The position numbers were made by a program, and so were the translations under genes. Source: Geodermatophilus nigrescens (GTDB taxonomy: Bacteria; Actinomycetota; Actinomycetes; Mycobacteriales; Geodermatophilaceae). Taken from it: a stretch of 64,000 nucleotides of DNA. Position 1 is the first letter of the stretch, and the number at the start of each line of letters is the position of its first letter. Below are positions 7,913-16,085 of the stretch, piece by piece. The notes under the pieces are model-generated. The model did no database searches and had not been told where the DNA came from. It was given only the letters and a program-made list of their open reading frames with translations. The stretch covers positions 124,001 to 188,000 of the forward strand of contig NZ_FQVX01000003.1 of assembly GCF_900129495.1 (NCBI RefSeq), written 5' to 3'.

Positions 7913-8668
7913 GTGACCGCCGCAGCGCCCGTCCGCCCCGCCGTCCGCTACCGGACCACCCTCGCCCGCACGACCGCCGACCTCGCCGAGGCCCAGCGGC
8001 TCCGGCACGACGTCTTCGCCCTCGAGTGCGGCGCCGTCCTCGACGGCCCGGCCGCCGCCGACGGCCGCGACGAGGACGAGTGGGACGCGCTGTGCGACCA
8101 CCTCCTCGTCCGCGAGCAGACCTCCGGGCAGGTGGTCGGCACCTACCGGGTGCTGCCGCCGGAGCGGGCCGCCGCGCGCGGCCGCGGCTACTCCGACGGC
8201 GAGTTCGACCTCACCCGGCTCGCGCCGCTGCGGCCGGGCCTGGTCGAGGCCGGGCGCAGCTGCGTCCACCCCGACCACCGCTCCGGCGCGGTGATCACCC
8301 AGCTGTGGGCGGGGCTCGCCCGCTACGTCCTCGACGGGGGCCACACCCACCTCGGCGGCTGCGCCTCGGTGTCGCTGGCCGACGGCGGCGCGACAGCGGC
8401 CGGCGTCTGGGACGTCGTCCGCACGCGGCACCTCGCACCCGCGGCCCTGCGGGTCCTCCCGCACGTCCCCTTCGACGTCGAGGCGCCGCCCCGGCCACTG
8501 CGCCCCGTGCTGCCGCCGCTGCTGCGCGCCTACCTGCAGCTCGGCGCCCGGGTCGGCGGCCCCCCGGCGCACGACCCGGCGTTCGGCACCGCCGACCTCT
8601 ACGTGCTGCTGGACCTGGCCGACGTCGACCCGCGGGTGCTGGGCCGGCTGACGGGCGCCGGCCGGTGA
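7913..8668 (+). CDS. OlsB-like N-acyltransferase (ornithine lipid, GNAT/hemolysin fold)
   Basis: 251 residues, GTG start. The sequence fits the OlsB/hemolysin acetyltransferase family: AQRLRHDVFALECGA near the start, then GQVVGTYRVLPP, and LVEAGRSCVHPDHRSG, which is the family's acyl-carrier binding signature. OlsB transfers a 3-hydroxyacyl chain from ACP to the alpha-amine of ornithine to form lyso-ornithine lipid at the membrane. The next gene overlaps by GTGA and is an OlsA-like acyltransferase, so the pair fits the two steps of ornithine-lipid synthesis. Substrate is inferred from the pairing; other amino acids, or glycine, are possible acceptors. Confidence 0.75.
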   Translation: MTAAAPVRPAVRYRTTLARTTADLAEAQRLRHDVFALECGAVLDGPAAADGRDEDEWDALCDHLLVREQTSGQVVGTYRVLPPERAAARGRGYSDGEFDLTRLAPLRPGLVEAGRSCVHPDHRSGAVITQLWAGLARYVLDGGHTHLGGCASVSLADGGATAAGVWDVVRTRHLAPAALRVLPHVPFDVEAPPRPLRPVLPPLLRAYLQLGARVGGPPAHDPAFGTADLYVLLDLADVDPRVLGRLTGAGR

Positions 8669-9474
8669 ACCCCTGGCTGGCGGTCTCGGACTGCACGCCG
8701 GCCTGCGCCGACGCCGGTGCCGGCCGGGGCGCGGCCCGGCGGCTGGCCGGGGTGGCCGCGGCGCTGGCGCGCCCCGCCGCGGACGCGCCCGCCCGGGTCC
8801 TGGCTGCGCTCGGCGTCGCCCTGGAGGTCTCCGGCGACCTGCCGCGGCCGGGCGGTGGCCCCGCGCCGCTCGTGGTGAGCAACCACGTCTCCTGGCTCGA
8901 CGACCTCGCGCTCGCCGCGCTGCTGCCGGACGCGCGCCCGGTGGCGAAGGCCGAGGTGGGCGGCTGGCCGGTGGTCGGCGCGTGGGCGCGGCGCACCGGC
9001 GTCGTCCTGCACGACCGCGCCCGGCTGTCCACGCTGCCGGGCACGGTCGCCGAGGTCGCGGCGCTGCTGCGCGCCGGTCAGGCGGTGGCCGTGCACGCCG
9101 AGGGCACCACCGCCTGCGGTGCCCGCCTCGGCCGCTTCCGGCCGGCCTTCTTCCAGGCCGCCGTCGACGCCGCCGCGCCGGTGCTGCCGGTCGCGCTGCG
9201 CTACCGCACCGCCGCCGGGCCCACCACGCTCGCCGGCTACCTCGGCGACGACCCGCTGTGGCGCAGCCTCCGCCGCGTCGCCTGCGCCGGGGACCTGGTG
9301 CTCGAGGTGCACGTGCTGCCGCCGCTGCGGCCGGGCACCGACCGGCGCGCCCTGGCCGCGCTGGCCGAGCTCGCCGTGGCCGGCGTCGTCGAGGCGGCCG
9401 CGCCGATGGTGGCCGCCCATCCGCGCCCGGCCCGCCGCACCCCGCCCCGACCGTTCCTGCTCTCCCCGGGATAA
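8665..9474 (+). CDS. OlsA/PlsC-like 1-acyl-glycerol-3-phosphate O-acyltransferase
   Basis: 269 residues from GTG 8665, whose GTGA overlaps the stop of the OlsB-like gene, implying coupling. The HX4D acyltransferase motif is NHVSWLDD near residue 73, and the phosphate/substrate motif EGTT lies near 151 (VHAEGTTACG). Later LPVALRY is also typical of PlsC proteins. In ornithine-lipid pathways OlsA adds the second acyl chain to lyso-ornithine lipid; in general phospholipid synthesis the same fold acylates lysophosphatidate. Coupling to the OlsB-like gene favours the first, but both roles remain possible. Confidence 0.78.
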   Translation: MNPWLAVSDCTPACADAGAGRGAARRLAGVAAALARPAADAPARVLAALGVALEVSGDLPRPGGGPAPLVVSNHVSWLDDLALAALLPDARPVAKAEVGGWPVVGAWARRTGVVLHDRARLSTLPGTVAEVAALLRAGQAVAVHAEGTTACGARLGRFRPAFFQAAVDAAAPVLPVALRYRTAAGPTTLAGYLGDDPLWRSLRRVACAGDLVLEVHVLPPLRPGTDRRALAALAELAVAGVVEAAAPMVAAHPRPARRTPPRPFLLSPG

Positions 9475-9551
9475 CCGGCTGCCCCTGTCGGCCCCGTCGG
9501 CGAGCATGGGGCCGACGGCGCCGACGGTGCGCCACCCCGAGGAGGACCCCG

Positions 9552-10826
9552 ATGGCCGGCCTGCCGCGCGCGCTGGCGCCCCTGCGGCACCGTTCCTACC
9601 GGCTGCTGGCGGCCTCGATGGGCCTGTCGCTGCTGGCGCAGGGCCTGTGGACGGTCGCCCTCGTCTGGCAGGTGGTCGACCTCGGCGGCGGCCCGGCGGC
9701 GCTCTCGCTGGCCACCGCGCTCTCCGCCGGCGGGATGCTCGCCAGCACGCTGCTCGGCGGCGCGCTGGCCGACCGGGTGCCGCAGCGCCGGATCCTGCTC
9801 GGCGTCGCGCTGCTGCAGACCGCGGCGGTCGGGCTGGTCGCCGTCCTGTCGCTCACCGGATCGCTGGCGCTCGGACCGCTGGCCGCCGTCGCGCTGGCCG
9901 GTGGGGTGGCCACGGGGCTGTACTACCCGGCCTACTCGGCGCTGGTCCCCGGCGTCGTGCCGCCGTCGGACCTGCTGGCCGCCAACGGCCTCGAGGGCGT
10001 CGTGCGCCCGGCGCTGGCGATGGCGATCGGCCCGGCCGCCGCCGGGCTGCTGGTCGGCGCGTTCTCCCCGGGCGTCGCGCTGCTGGTCACCGCGCTCACC
10101 TCCGCCGCCGCGGCCGCCTGCGTGGCGGCGCTGCCCACCCTGCCGGTGCGCCGCGAGGAACTCGGGGCGGGCCTGTTCGCCGACGTCCGCGAGGGCGTCT
10201 CCTACATGGTCCGCACGCCGTGGCTGCTGGCCACGCTGCTGTTCGCCTCGCTCATGGTGCTCGTGCTCATGGGCCCGTTCGAGGTGCTGGTGCCCTTCGC
10301 GGTGCGCGACCAGGCCGGCGGCGGCCCGTCCCAGCACGCGCTGGTGCTGGCCGCGTTCGGCATCGGCGGCGCGCTCGGGTCGGCAGTCGTGGCCTCGTTC
10401 CGGCTGCCCCGGCGCTACCTCACGGTGATGAACCTGCTCTGGGGCCTGGGCTGTGTGCCGATGGTCGTCTTCGGCTGGACGTCGTCGCTGTGGCTGATGG
10501 TCGCCGCGGCCGGCGTCCTCGGCGCGGCCTTCGAGGCGGGCACGGTCATCTGGGGCACGCTGCTGCAGCGCCGCGTGCCGCCGGCGCTGCTCGGGCGGGT
10601 GTCGAGCCTCGACTTCTTCGTGTCCCTGGCGTTCATGCCGCTGTCGATGGCGCTGGCCGGGCCGGTCAGCGGCGCCGTCGGGCTCACCGGCACCTTCCTG
10701 CTCGCCGGGCTCGTGCCGCCGGTACTCGCCGTCGTCGCCGTGCTCGCCTGGCGGCTGCCCGCCGACGAGCTGGCCCACCCCCTCGACGTGCCGGCCGAGG
10801 AGCCGGCCGAGCCCGTCAGGGCCTGA
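9552..10826 (+). CDS. MFS exporter (EntS/MFS_3-like)
   Basis: 424 residues from ATG 9552, with GAGGAGG upstream. About 12 hydrophobic segments can be traced. The loop 2-3 motif reads GGALADRVPQRRILLG, a major-facilitator signature. The start LRHRSYRLLAASMGLSLLAQG is typical of MFS_3 exporters related to EntS, used for siderophore or drug efflux. No siderophore genes are nearby, so the cargo is unknown. Its 3' end overlaps that of the convergent alpha-glucosidase by 11 bp. Confidence 0.85.
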   Translation: MAGLPRALAPLRHRSYRLLAASMGLSLLAQGLWTVALVWQVVDLGGGPAALSLATALSAGGMLASTLLGGALADRVPQRRILLGVALLQTAAVGLVAVLSLTGSLALGPLAAVALAGGVATGLYYPAYSALVPGVVPPSDLLAANGLEGVVRPALAMAIGPAAAGLLVGAFSPGVALLVTALTSAAAAACVAALPTLPVRREELGAGLFADVREGVSYMVRTPWLLATLLFASLMVLVLMGPFEVLVPFAVRDQAGGGPSQHALVLAAFGIGGALGSAVVASFRLPRRYLTVMNLLWGLGCVPMVVFGWTSSLWLMVAAAGVLGAAFEAGTVIWGTLLQRRVPPALLGRVSSLDFFVSLAFMPLSMALAGPVSGAVGLTGTFLLAGLVPPVLAVVAVLAWRLPADELAHPLDVPAEEPAEPVRA

Positions 10827-12522
10827 GCACCCGGGCCTCCCACGGGCGCAGCGTGGCGGGGTCGTCCTCGGGCAGGTTGCCGAGGACGAGCTCCGCCGCC
10901 GGCGCCTCCGGCAGCAGCTCCGCGAGGTCGTGCGTGCCCCCGCCGAGGTTGCAGACGACGAGCAGCGCGTCGCCGTCCAGCGCGCGGGTGAAGGCGTACA
11001 CCTCGTCGTGCTCGGGCAGCAGCATCGTGAAGTCGCCGAGCGCCACCACCGGGTCGTCGTGGCGCAGGGCGATCAGCCGCCGGTGGTGGGCGAGCACCGA
11101 GCCGGGGTCGTCGCGCTGGGCGGCGACGTTCCACGCGGTGTGGTCGGGGTTGACCGGCAGCCACGGCGTGCCGGTGGTGAAGCCCGCGTGCGGCGAGTCG
11201 TCCCACTGCACCGGCGTGCGCGCGTTGTCGCGGCTCATCCGGCGCAGCGCGGCCAGCACCTCGCCGGGGTCCTCGCCGTGCGCGACGGCCTGGGCGAAGT
11301 GGTTGAGCGACTCGACGTCGCGGAAGTCGTCGACCGAGTCGAACGGGGCGTTGGCCATCCCGATCTCCTCGCCCTGGTAGACGTACGGCGTCCCGCGGTG
11401 CAGGTGCAGCAGGGTGGCCAGGCACGTGGCCGAGTCCCGGCGGAACCGGGGCGAGTCGTCCCCGAAGCGCGAGACGGCGCGCGGCTGGTCGTGGTTGTCC
11501 CAGTACAGGGAGTTCCAGCCGACGTCGGCCAGGCCCGCCTGCCACCGGCCGAACGACGCCTTGAGGTCGCGCATCCGCAGCGGCCGCGGGGCGAACTTCG
11601 AGCCCTCGAAGTCCAGCCCGACGTGCTCGAACTGGAAGACCATGTCCAGCTCGCCGCGCGCCGGGTCGGTGTAGAGCCGCGCCTCCTCGACCGTGACGCC
11701 GGGCGTCTCCCCGACGAGCAGGAGCTGCTCGCGCCGGCCGGTGAACACCTCGCGGTGCATCTCCTGCAGGAACTCGTGGATGCGCGGCCCGTCGACCACC
11801 GACGCCGTCGCGTCCCCGTAGGGCAGCCCCGGCAGGGGTGGGCCGTCGGGCAGCGAGCCGTCGGGGCCGACGTCCTTGCTGACCAGGTTGATGACGTCCA
11901 TGCGGAACCCGTCGACCCCGCGGTCGAGCCACTCCCGCATCATCGCGTAGACGGCCTGCCGGACCTCCGGGTTCTCCCAGTTGAGGTCGGGCTGCTTGCG
12001 GTCGAACAGGTGCAGGTAGTACTCGCCGCTGGCCTCGTCCAGCTCCCAGGTCGGACCGGAGAAGAAGCCGTGCCAGTTGGTCGGCTCGGCACCCGGCTGC
12101 CCCGCCGTCATCCCCGCCCGCGGCGGGCGCCACCAGTACCAGTCCCGCTTGGGCGAGTCCGGCGACGAGCGCGACTCCACGAACCACGGGTGCTCGTCGC
12201 TGGTGTGGTTGACCACCAGGTCCATGACCAGCCGGATCCCGCGGTCGTGCAGCGCGGCGATGAGCTCCTCGAGCTGCGCGAGGGTGCCGAACAGCGGGTC
12301 GACGTCGGTGTAGTCGCTGATGTCGTAGCCGTTGTCGGCCTGCGGCGAGGGGTAGACCGGCGAGAGCCAGACGACGTCGACGCCGAGGTCGGCGAGGTGG
12401 TCGATCCGCGACAGGACGCCGCCGAGGTCACCGATCCCGTCGCCGTCGGAGTCGGCGAACGAGCGCGGGTAGACCTGGTAGACGACGGCACGGGTCCACC
12501 ACGGCGCATCAGCGGGGGTCAC
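10816..12522 (-). CDS. GH13 alpha-glucosidase / oligo-1,6-glucosidase
   Basis: 568 residues from GTG 12522 (VTPADAPWWTRAVVYQVYP). All conserved GH13 regions are present: region I DLVVNHTSDEHPW, region II GFRMDVINLV with the Asp nucleophile, region III LLLVGETPG with the acid/base Glu, and region IV YWDNHDQPR. The YDISDYTDVDPLFGT block and length fit intracellular alpha-glucosidases acting on maltose, isomaltose or sucrose; no signal peptide is seen. It stands alone without sugar transporter genes. Just upstream on the opposite strand lies an SDR remnant. Confidence 0.9.
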   Translation of the reverse strand: MTPADAPWWTRAVVYQVYPRSFADSDGDGIGDLGGVLSRIDHLADLGVDVVWLSPVYPSPQADNGYDISDYTDVDPLFGTLAQLEELIAALHDRGIRLVMDLVVNHTSDEHPWFVESRSSPDSPKRDWYWWRPPRAGMTAGQPGAEPTNWHGFFSGPTWELDEASGEYYLHLFDRKQPDLNWENPEVRQAVYAMMREWLDRGVDGFRMDVINLVSKDVGPDGSLPDGPPLPGLPYGDATASVVDGPRIHEFLQEMHREVFTGRREQLLLVGETPGVTVEEARLYTDPARGELDMVFQFEHVGLDFEGSKFAPRPLRMRDLKASFGRWQAGLADVGWNSLYWDNHDQPRAVSRFGDDSPRFRRDSATCLATLLHLHRGTPYVYQGEEIGMANAPFDSVDDFRDVESLNHFAQAVAHGEDPGEVLAALRRMSRDNARTPVQWDDSPHAGFTTGTPWLPVNPDHTAWNVAAQRDDPGSVLAHHRRLIALRHDDPVVALGDFTMLLPEHDEVYAFTRALDGDALLVVCNLGGGTHDLAELLPEAPAAELVLGNLPEDDPATLRPWEARVLRP

Positions 12523-12551
12523 CGGCCCAGCCCAGCACTCCGGCGGCGGGC

Positions 12552-12717
12552 CCGCACCCGGGCGCGCTGGCCGACCGGGTGGCCAGGCTGGCGCCCACCG
12601 TGCCGATGGGGTGGCCCGGCACCCCCGGAGGAGGTGGCCGCCGCGGTGCTGTGGCTGCTCGGCGAGGGCTCCGGCTACTGCACCGGCAGCGTGCTCGACG
12701 TCGCCGGGGGCCGCTGA
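12552..12717 (+). pseudogene. Frameshifted C-terminal remnant of a short-chain dehydrogenase
   Basis: In one frame the DNA reads ALADRVARLAPTVPMGWPGTP; a run of five C at 12621-12625 then shifts it, and the next frame reads EEVAAAVLWLLGEGSGYCTG, then SVLDVAGGR and TGA at 12715. Joined, these give a typical SDR C-terminus (MGRPGTPEEVAxAVxWLL ... GxVLDVAGG). No start, Rossmann motif or YxxxK catalytic part survives upstream, because the alpha-glucosidase promoter lies there. This is a gene relic. A one-base sequencing error could explain the shift but not the missing N-terminus. Confidence 0.75.
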
Positions 12718-12792
12718 GCGACCCGGCCGGACCGCTGTTTGGATGGTCGGGTCCCGCCGGGCACCGCCCGGCACCCCACGCGAGGAGCAGCG

Positions 12793-13170
12793 ATGTCCCA
12801 GCCCACCCGCCCCGAGGTCGAGCCGCCCACCGGGCCGGCCCCCGACGACCTGGTGATCGAGGACATCACCGTCGGCGACGGCCCCGAGGCCACGGCCGGC
12901 AGCCTGGTCAGCGCGCACTACGTCGGCGTCACCCACGACGGCGGCGAGCAGTTCGACGCCTCCTGGGACCGCGGCGACCCGCTGGAGTTCCGCCTCGGCG
13001 TCGGCATGGTCATCCAGGGCTGGGACGAGGGCATCCAGGGCATGCGCGTCGGCGGCCGCCGCCGGCTGACCATCCCCGCCCACAAGGCCTACGGCGACCG
13101 CGGCGCCGGCGGCGTCATCAAGCCCGGCGCCACGCTGGTCTTCGTCGTCGACCTGGTCGGCGTCCGCTAG
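12793..13170 (+). CDS. FKBP-type peptidyl-prolyl cis-trans isomerase
   Basis: 125 residues from ATG 12793, with GAGGAGC upstream. The FKBP core is clear: VSAHYVGVTHDGGEQFDASW, then PLEFRLGVGMVIQGWDEGI, QGMRVGGRRRLTIP and AYGDRGAGGVIKPGATLVF. It catalyses prolyl isomerisation during folding. No signal peptide, so probably cytoplasmic. Single-gene unit followed by a strong two-tier hairpin. Confidence 0.93.
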   Translation: MSQPTRPEVEPPTGPAPDDLVIEDITVGDGPEATAGSLVSAHYVGVTHDGGEQFDASWDRGDPLEFRLGVGMVIQGWDEGIQGMRVGGRRRLTIPAHKAYGDRGAGGVIKPGATLVFVVDLVGVR

Positions 13171-13189
13171 TCCCCGGTGCGTCGATGAC

Positions 13190-13263
13190 CAGGTGGCCTG
13201 ATCATGCGGCGTCCTGGCTCACCGTGGGACGTGAGCCAGGACGCGCTGGGATCAGGCCACCTG
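13190..13263 (+). terminator. Two-tier inverted repeat after FKBP gene
   Basis: Outer perfect 14-bp arms CAGGTGGCCTGATC (13190-13203) and complement (13250-13263) enclose inner perfect 13-bp arms CGTCCTGGCTCAC (13210-13222) and complement (13231-13243). This can fold as a long stem with small internal loops. It lies between two plus-strand genes, so it probably ends FKBP transcription, though its size also allows other roles. Confidence 0.75.
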
Positions 13264-13318
13264 ATCGTCGCGGGCGCCCGGCGGTTGCACCGGCCAACGA
13301 CGGGGCACCGCACGGGCC

Positions 13319-14332
13319 ATGAGCGAGCCGGTCCCCACCCGTGAGCACGCCCTCGCCTCGACGGCGAGCAGGGCCGGGACCGAGGAGGCCGGCGGCGAGT
13401 CCACCGGCACCGTCGTCGTCGCCGGGCTGGCCAACCTCGGCATCGCCATCGCCAAGCTCGTCGGCGGCCTGATCAGCCACTCCTCGGCGATGCTGTCCGA
13501 GGCCGCGCACTCGGTCGCCGACACGATCACCGAGGTGCTGCTGTTCATCGCGCTCAAGCGCGGCGACAAGGCCCCCGACGCCCGGCACCCGGTCGGCTAC
13601 GGCCGCGAGACCTACTTCTGGGCGCTGCTGGCGTGCCTGGCCACCTTCACCCTCGGCGCCGGCTTCTCCTTCTACCAGGGCGTCGAGACGATCATCGAGG
13701 GCGAGGAGCAGGGCTCCCCGACGGTCGCCTACGTCGTGCTGGCGGTGTCCTTCGTGCTGGAGGGCGCGTCCTGGCTCAAGGCCGTCCGGCAGGTGCGCAG
13801 CTCGGCGAGGCGGTGGGGGACCACGCCGCGGCGCTACCTCGCCGAGACCACCGACACCACGGTCAAGGCCGTGACCTTCGAGGACAGCGCCGCGCTGGTC
13901 GGCCTCGTGCTCGCCGCGCTCGGCCTGTTCCTCGAGCAGGTCACCGGCGACCCGGTGTGGGACGGCGTCGCCGCGATCCTCATCGGCGTCCTGCTGCTCG
14001 TCGTCGCCGGCTCCCTGGCGCGGGCCAACGTCTCGCTGCTCATCGGGCAGTCGGTGCCGGCGTCCGTCCAGGACCGGCTGCGCGCGGAGCTCCTCGACCT
14101 GCCGCAGGTCGACGACGTGCCGTTCCTGCTCACCTCGGTGATCGGCCCCGGCCAGCTCATCGTCTCCGCCAAGGTCGACTTCGCCGACACCGCGACCGTC
14201 GCCGACATCGAGCGCGCCTCCGACGAGGCCGAGCGCCGGCTGGTCGCCAGCCACGCCGGCGTCCGGTTCGTCTTCCTCGACCCCACCCCCGGCGACGGGC
14301 GCGCCCGGGCGGAGGCCCACCGGCCGGAATGA
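13319..14332 (+). CDS. Cation diffusion facilitator (CDF) metal transporter
   Basis: 337 residues. Six hydrophobic segments follow a hydrophilic start. The CDF hallmark SAMLSEAAHSVADT in helix II and HPVGYGRETYFWAL match the family; a metal-site pair is AHSVADT in helix II and the DSAALVG region of helix V. The C-terminal cytoplasmic domain (DLPQVDDVPFLLTSVIGPG, VDFADTATV) is the CDF regulatory fold. Family members export zinc, iron, manganese or cobalt; the ion cannot be read from the sequence. Its stop overlaps the next start (ATGA), coupling it to a DsbA-family gene. Confidence 0.88.
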   Translation: MSEPVPTREHALASTASRAGTEEAGGESTGTVVVAGLANLGIAIAKLVGGLISHSSAMLSEAAHSVADTITEVLLFIALKRGDKAPDARHPVGYGRETYFWALLACLATFTLGAGFSFYQGVETIIEGEEQGSPTVAYVVLAVSFVLEGASWLKAVRQVRSSARRWGTTPRRYLAETTDTTVKAVTFEDSAALVGLVLAALGLFLEQVTGDPVWDGVAAILIGVLLLVVAGSLARANVSLLIGQSVPASVQDRLRAELLDLPQVDDVPFLLTSVIGPGQLIVSAKVDFADTATVADIERASDEAERRLVASHAGVRFVFLDPTPGDGRARAEAHRPE

Positions 14333-15054
14333 CGGCGGTCCGCGCGCGGTTGAGCGGTTCCGTGCGCATCGAGGTGTGGTCCGACGTCGTCTGTCCGTGG
14401 TGCTACATCGGCAAGCGGCGGCTGGAGTCCGCGCTCGAGCGCTTCCCGCACCGCGACCAGGTCGAGGTGGTGTGGCGGTCGTTCCAGCTCGACCCGAGCG
14501 TCCCCGAGGGCGAGACGCACGCGACGCTCCCGGCGCTGGCCGCCAAGTACGGCCGCCCGGTCGAGGACATGCGGGCGATGATGCGGCACGTCGAGGAGAC
14601 CGCCGCCGGTGAGGGCCTCGAGTACTCCCTCGCCGACGGCGTCAGCGGCAACACCCTGCTCGCGCACGAGCTCATCCACCTCGCGGCCGACCGCGGGCTG
14701 CAGGGCGCGATGAAGGAGCGCCTGCTGCACGCCTACTTCGAGGAGTCCCGCTCGGTCTTCGACGTCGACGCGCTCGTGCCGCTGGCCGTCGAGGTGGGGC
14801 TCGACGAGGCCGAGGTCCGCGCGGCGCTCGCCGACTCCCGCTACCGCTCCGCGGTGCTCTCCGACGCCGCCACCGCGCAGGCGCTCGGCGCGACCGGGGT
14901 CCCGTTCTTCGTCGTCGACCGGAAGTACGGCGCCGCGGGCGCCCAGCCGGCCGACCTCCTGCTGCAGGTGCTGGAGCGGGCCTGGGCCGACGCCCACCCG
15001 CTGGCCACCGTCCCCGCCGCCGAGGGCTGCGAGGGCGACTCCTGCGCCGTCTGA
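14329..15054 (+). CDS. FrnE-like DsbA-family oxidoreductase
   Basis: 241 residues from ATG 14329, which overlaps the CDF stop. The thioredoxin-fold active site VVCPWCYIGKRRLE has Cys22 and Cys25. The insertion helical domain and the later cis-proline region (GVPFFVVDRKYGAAGAQ) fit FrnE, a DsbA-like family with cytoplasmic members (2-hydroxychromene isomerase superfamily). No signal peptide, so a cytoplasmic dithiol oxidoreductase or isomerase is likely. A Cys pair at the tail (EGCEGDSCAV) is unusual and may be redox active or metal binding. Coupling to a metal transporter hints at redox/metal stress. Confidence 0.88.
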   Translation: MTAVRARLSGSVRIEVWSDVVCPWCYIGKRRLESALERFPHRDQVEVVWRSFQLDPSVPEGETHATLPALAAKYGRPVEDMRAMMRHVEETAAGEGLEYSLADGVSGNTLLAHELIHLAADRGLQGAMKERLLHAYFEESRSVFDVDALVPLAVEVGLDEAEVRAALADSRYRSAVLSDAATAQALGATGVPFFVVDRKYGAAGAQPADLLLQVLERAWADAHPLATVPAAEGCEGDSCAV

Positions 15055-15066
15055 CCCGCTGACACG

Positions 15067-15103
15067 ACGGAGGGCTCCACCCGGTCCGGGTGGAGCCCTC
15101 CGT
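15067..15103. terminator. Bidirectional hairpin between convergent genes
   Basis: Perfect 16-bp arms ACGGAGGGCTCCACCC (15067-15082) and complement (15088-15103) with a 5-base loop. It lies between the FrnE gene and the convergent small minus-strand gene and can serve both. Confidence 0.85.
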
Positions 15104-15111
15104 GCGTTGCG

Positions 15112-15354
15112 CTACTGGGTGGCGGGGCCGCCCTGCTCGGTGCCGGAGATCTTGCGGAGCAGGTCGTGGCAGCGCTTGGCCCGCGCCGAGTCCTGCTCCA
15201 TGACCTCGCGGAAGAACGCGGCGACGTCGTCGAGGCCCGCGTTCTCGGCGTCCCGCACGTACTGGCCGTAGTCGTGGCCCGCCTTCAGCGAGTGGTACTG
15301 CACGGAGATCAGGTCGAAGGTGACGTCCTCGAAGCCGGTCTCACCGGTGGCCAT
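15112..15354 (-). CDS. Small helical conserved-looking protein, unknown function
   Basis: 80 residues from ATG 15354, with GAGGAGG upstream. The sequence is mostly amphipathic helix: FDLISVQYHSLKAGHDYGQY, then AAFFREVMEQDSARAKRCHDLL. The His/Glu/Asp content and helix-pair pattern recall half of a ferritin-like bundle, but ExxH ligands are not clearly paired, so no function is assigned. It follows another small minus-strand gene by 75 bp and may share its transcript. Confidence 0.7.
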   Translation of the reverse strand: MATGETGFEDVTFDLISVQYHSLKAGHDYGQYVRDAENAGLDDVAAFFREVMEQDSARAKRCHDLLRKISGTEQGGPATQ

Positions 15355-15429
15355 GGGTGCCTCCTCGTCGATGGGTCGGACGCAGCGAGGGGTTCCCGGA
15401 CGGGGCGGGCCGAAACGGACCGGTCCGCC

Positions 15430-15669
15430 TCAGGACGGCGGCGCCTCGGAGAACGCACCTCCGGTGACGTCGCCGCCGCCGGCGTCGTCGGCCAGGGTCT
15501 GCCCGGCGGTCGTCTCCGCGTCGTCGGCGTCGAGCTCGTCGGCGCCGGTGGACGCCGGGTCGTCCGCGGTGGAGGCCAGGTCGGCGCCCTGGCCGTAGGC
15601 GCCGGGGTCGGCCTGCGTCGTCCGCGGGTCGTTCAACGGGTCCGGCACGTCGGGGTCGGTGACGGTCAT
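15430..15669 (-). CDS. Small acidic disordered protein
   Basis: 79 residues from ATG 15669, with GGAGGGG just upstream; an in-frame GTG at 15702 is less likely. Very rich in Asp, Ala, Gly and Thr, with almost no hydrophobic or basic residues after the first twenty, so probably intrinsically disordered. Two similar acidic small proteins lie at 60.8-61.2 kb. No family recognised. Confidence 0.6.
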   Translation of the reverse strand: MTVTDPDVPDPLNDPRTTQADPGAYGQGADLASTADDPASTGADELDADDAETTAGQTLADDAGGGDVTGGAFSEAPPS

Positions 15670-15725
15670 GGCCCCTCCCTGCCCGGCCCTCCGCACCCGC
15701 AACCCCTGGCCGGATGCGTAAGCCG

Positions 15726-15736
15726 TGTGTTACACA
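15726..15736 (+). promoter_or_regulatory. Candidate ArsR operator overlapping the start region
   Basis: TGTGT-T-ACACA is a perfect palindrome ending eight bases before the ArsR ATG at 15744. A -10-like TACACA lies inside it, which would make the transcript nearly leaderless and the site well placed for autorepression. No ribosome site precedes the ATG, which agrees with this. Confidence 0.55.
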
Positions 15737-15743
15737 TCCGCGC

Positions 15744-16085
15744 ATGGAGGCGCTCGAGGCCCTCGCCGACCCCACCCGGCGGCAGCTGCTCGCGCTGCTC
15801 CGGGACGGCGAGGTCGCGGCCGGGGAGCTGGCCGGGCGCTTCCCGGTGAGCCGCCCGGCGATCAGCCGGCACCTGCGGGTGCTGCGCGAGGCCGGGCTGG
15901 TGCGCAGCCGGGTCGAGGGCCGCCGCCGGCTGTACGCGCTCGACCCGCGCCCGCTGCGCGAGCTCGACGACTGGCTGGAGCCCTACCGCGACCTGTGGGC
16001 GCAGCGCTTCGACGCCCTCGACACCGAGATCGCCCGCGGCCGCCGGTCCCGGGCCCACCCCCCGACGGACGGAGACGCCCCGTGA
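15744..16085 (+). CDS. ArsR-family winged-helix regulator
   Basis: 113 residues. The start MEALEALADPTRRQLLALL and the recognition helix FPVSRPAISRHLRVLREAGL are classic ArsR; the wing is VRSRVEGRRRLYAL. There are no Cys metal ligands, so it is the metal-independent type usually paired with an SRPBCC partner. The next gene, an AHSA1-type SRPBCC protein, overlaps its stop (GTGA). Self-regulation through the palindrome just upstream is inferred. Confidence 0.93.
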   Translation: MEALEALADPTRRQLLALLRDGEVAAGELAGRFPVSRPAISRHLRVLREAGLVRSRVEGRRRLYALDPRPLRELDDWLEPYRDLWAQRFDALDTEIARGRRSRAHPPTDGDAP

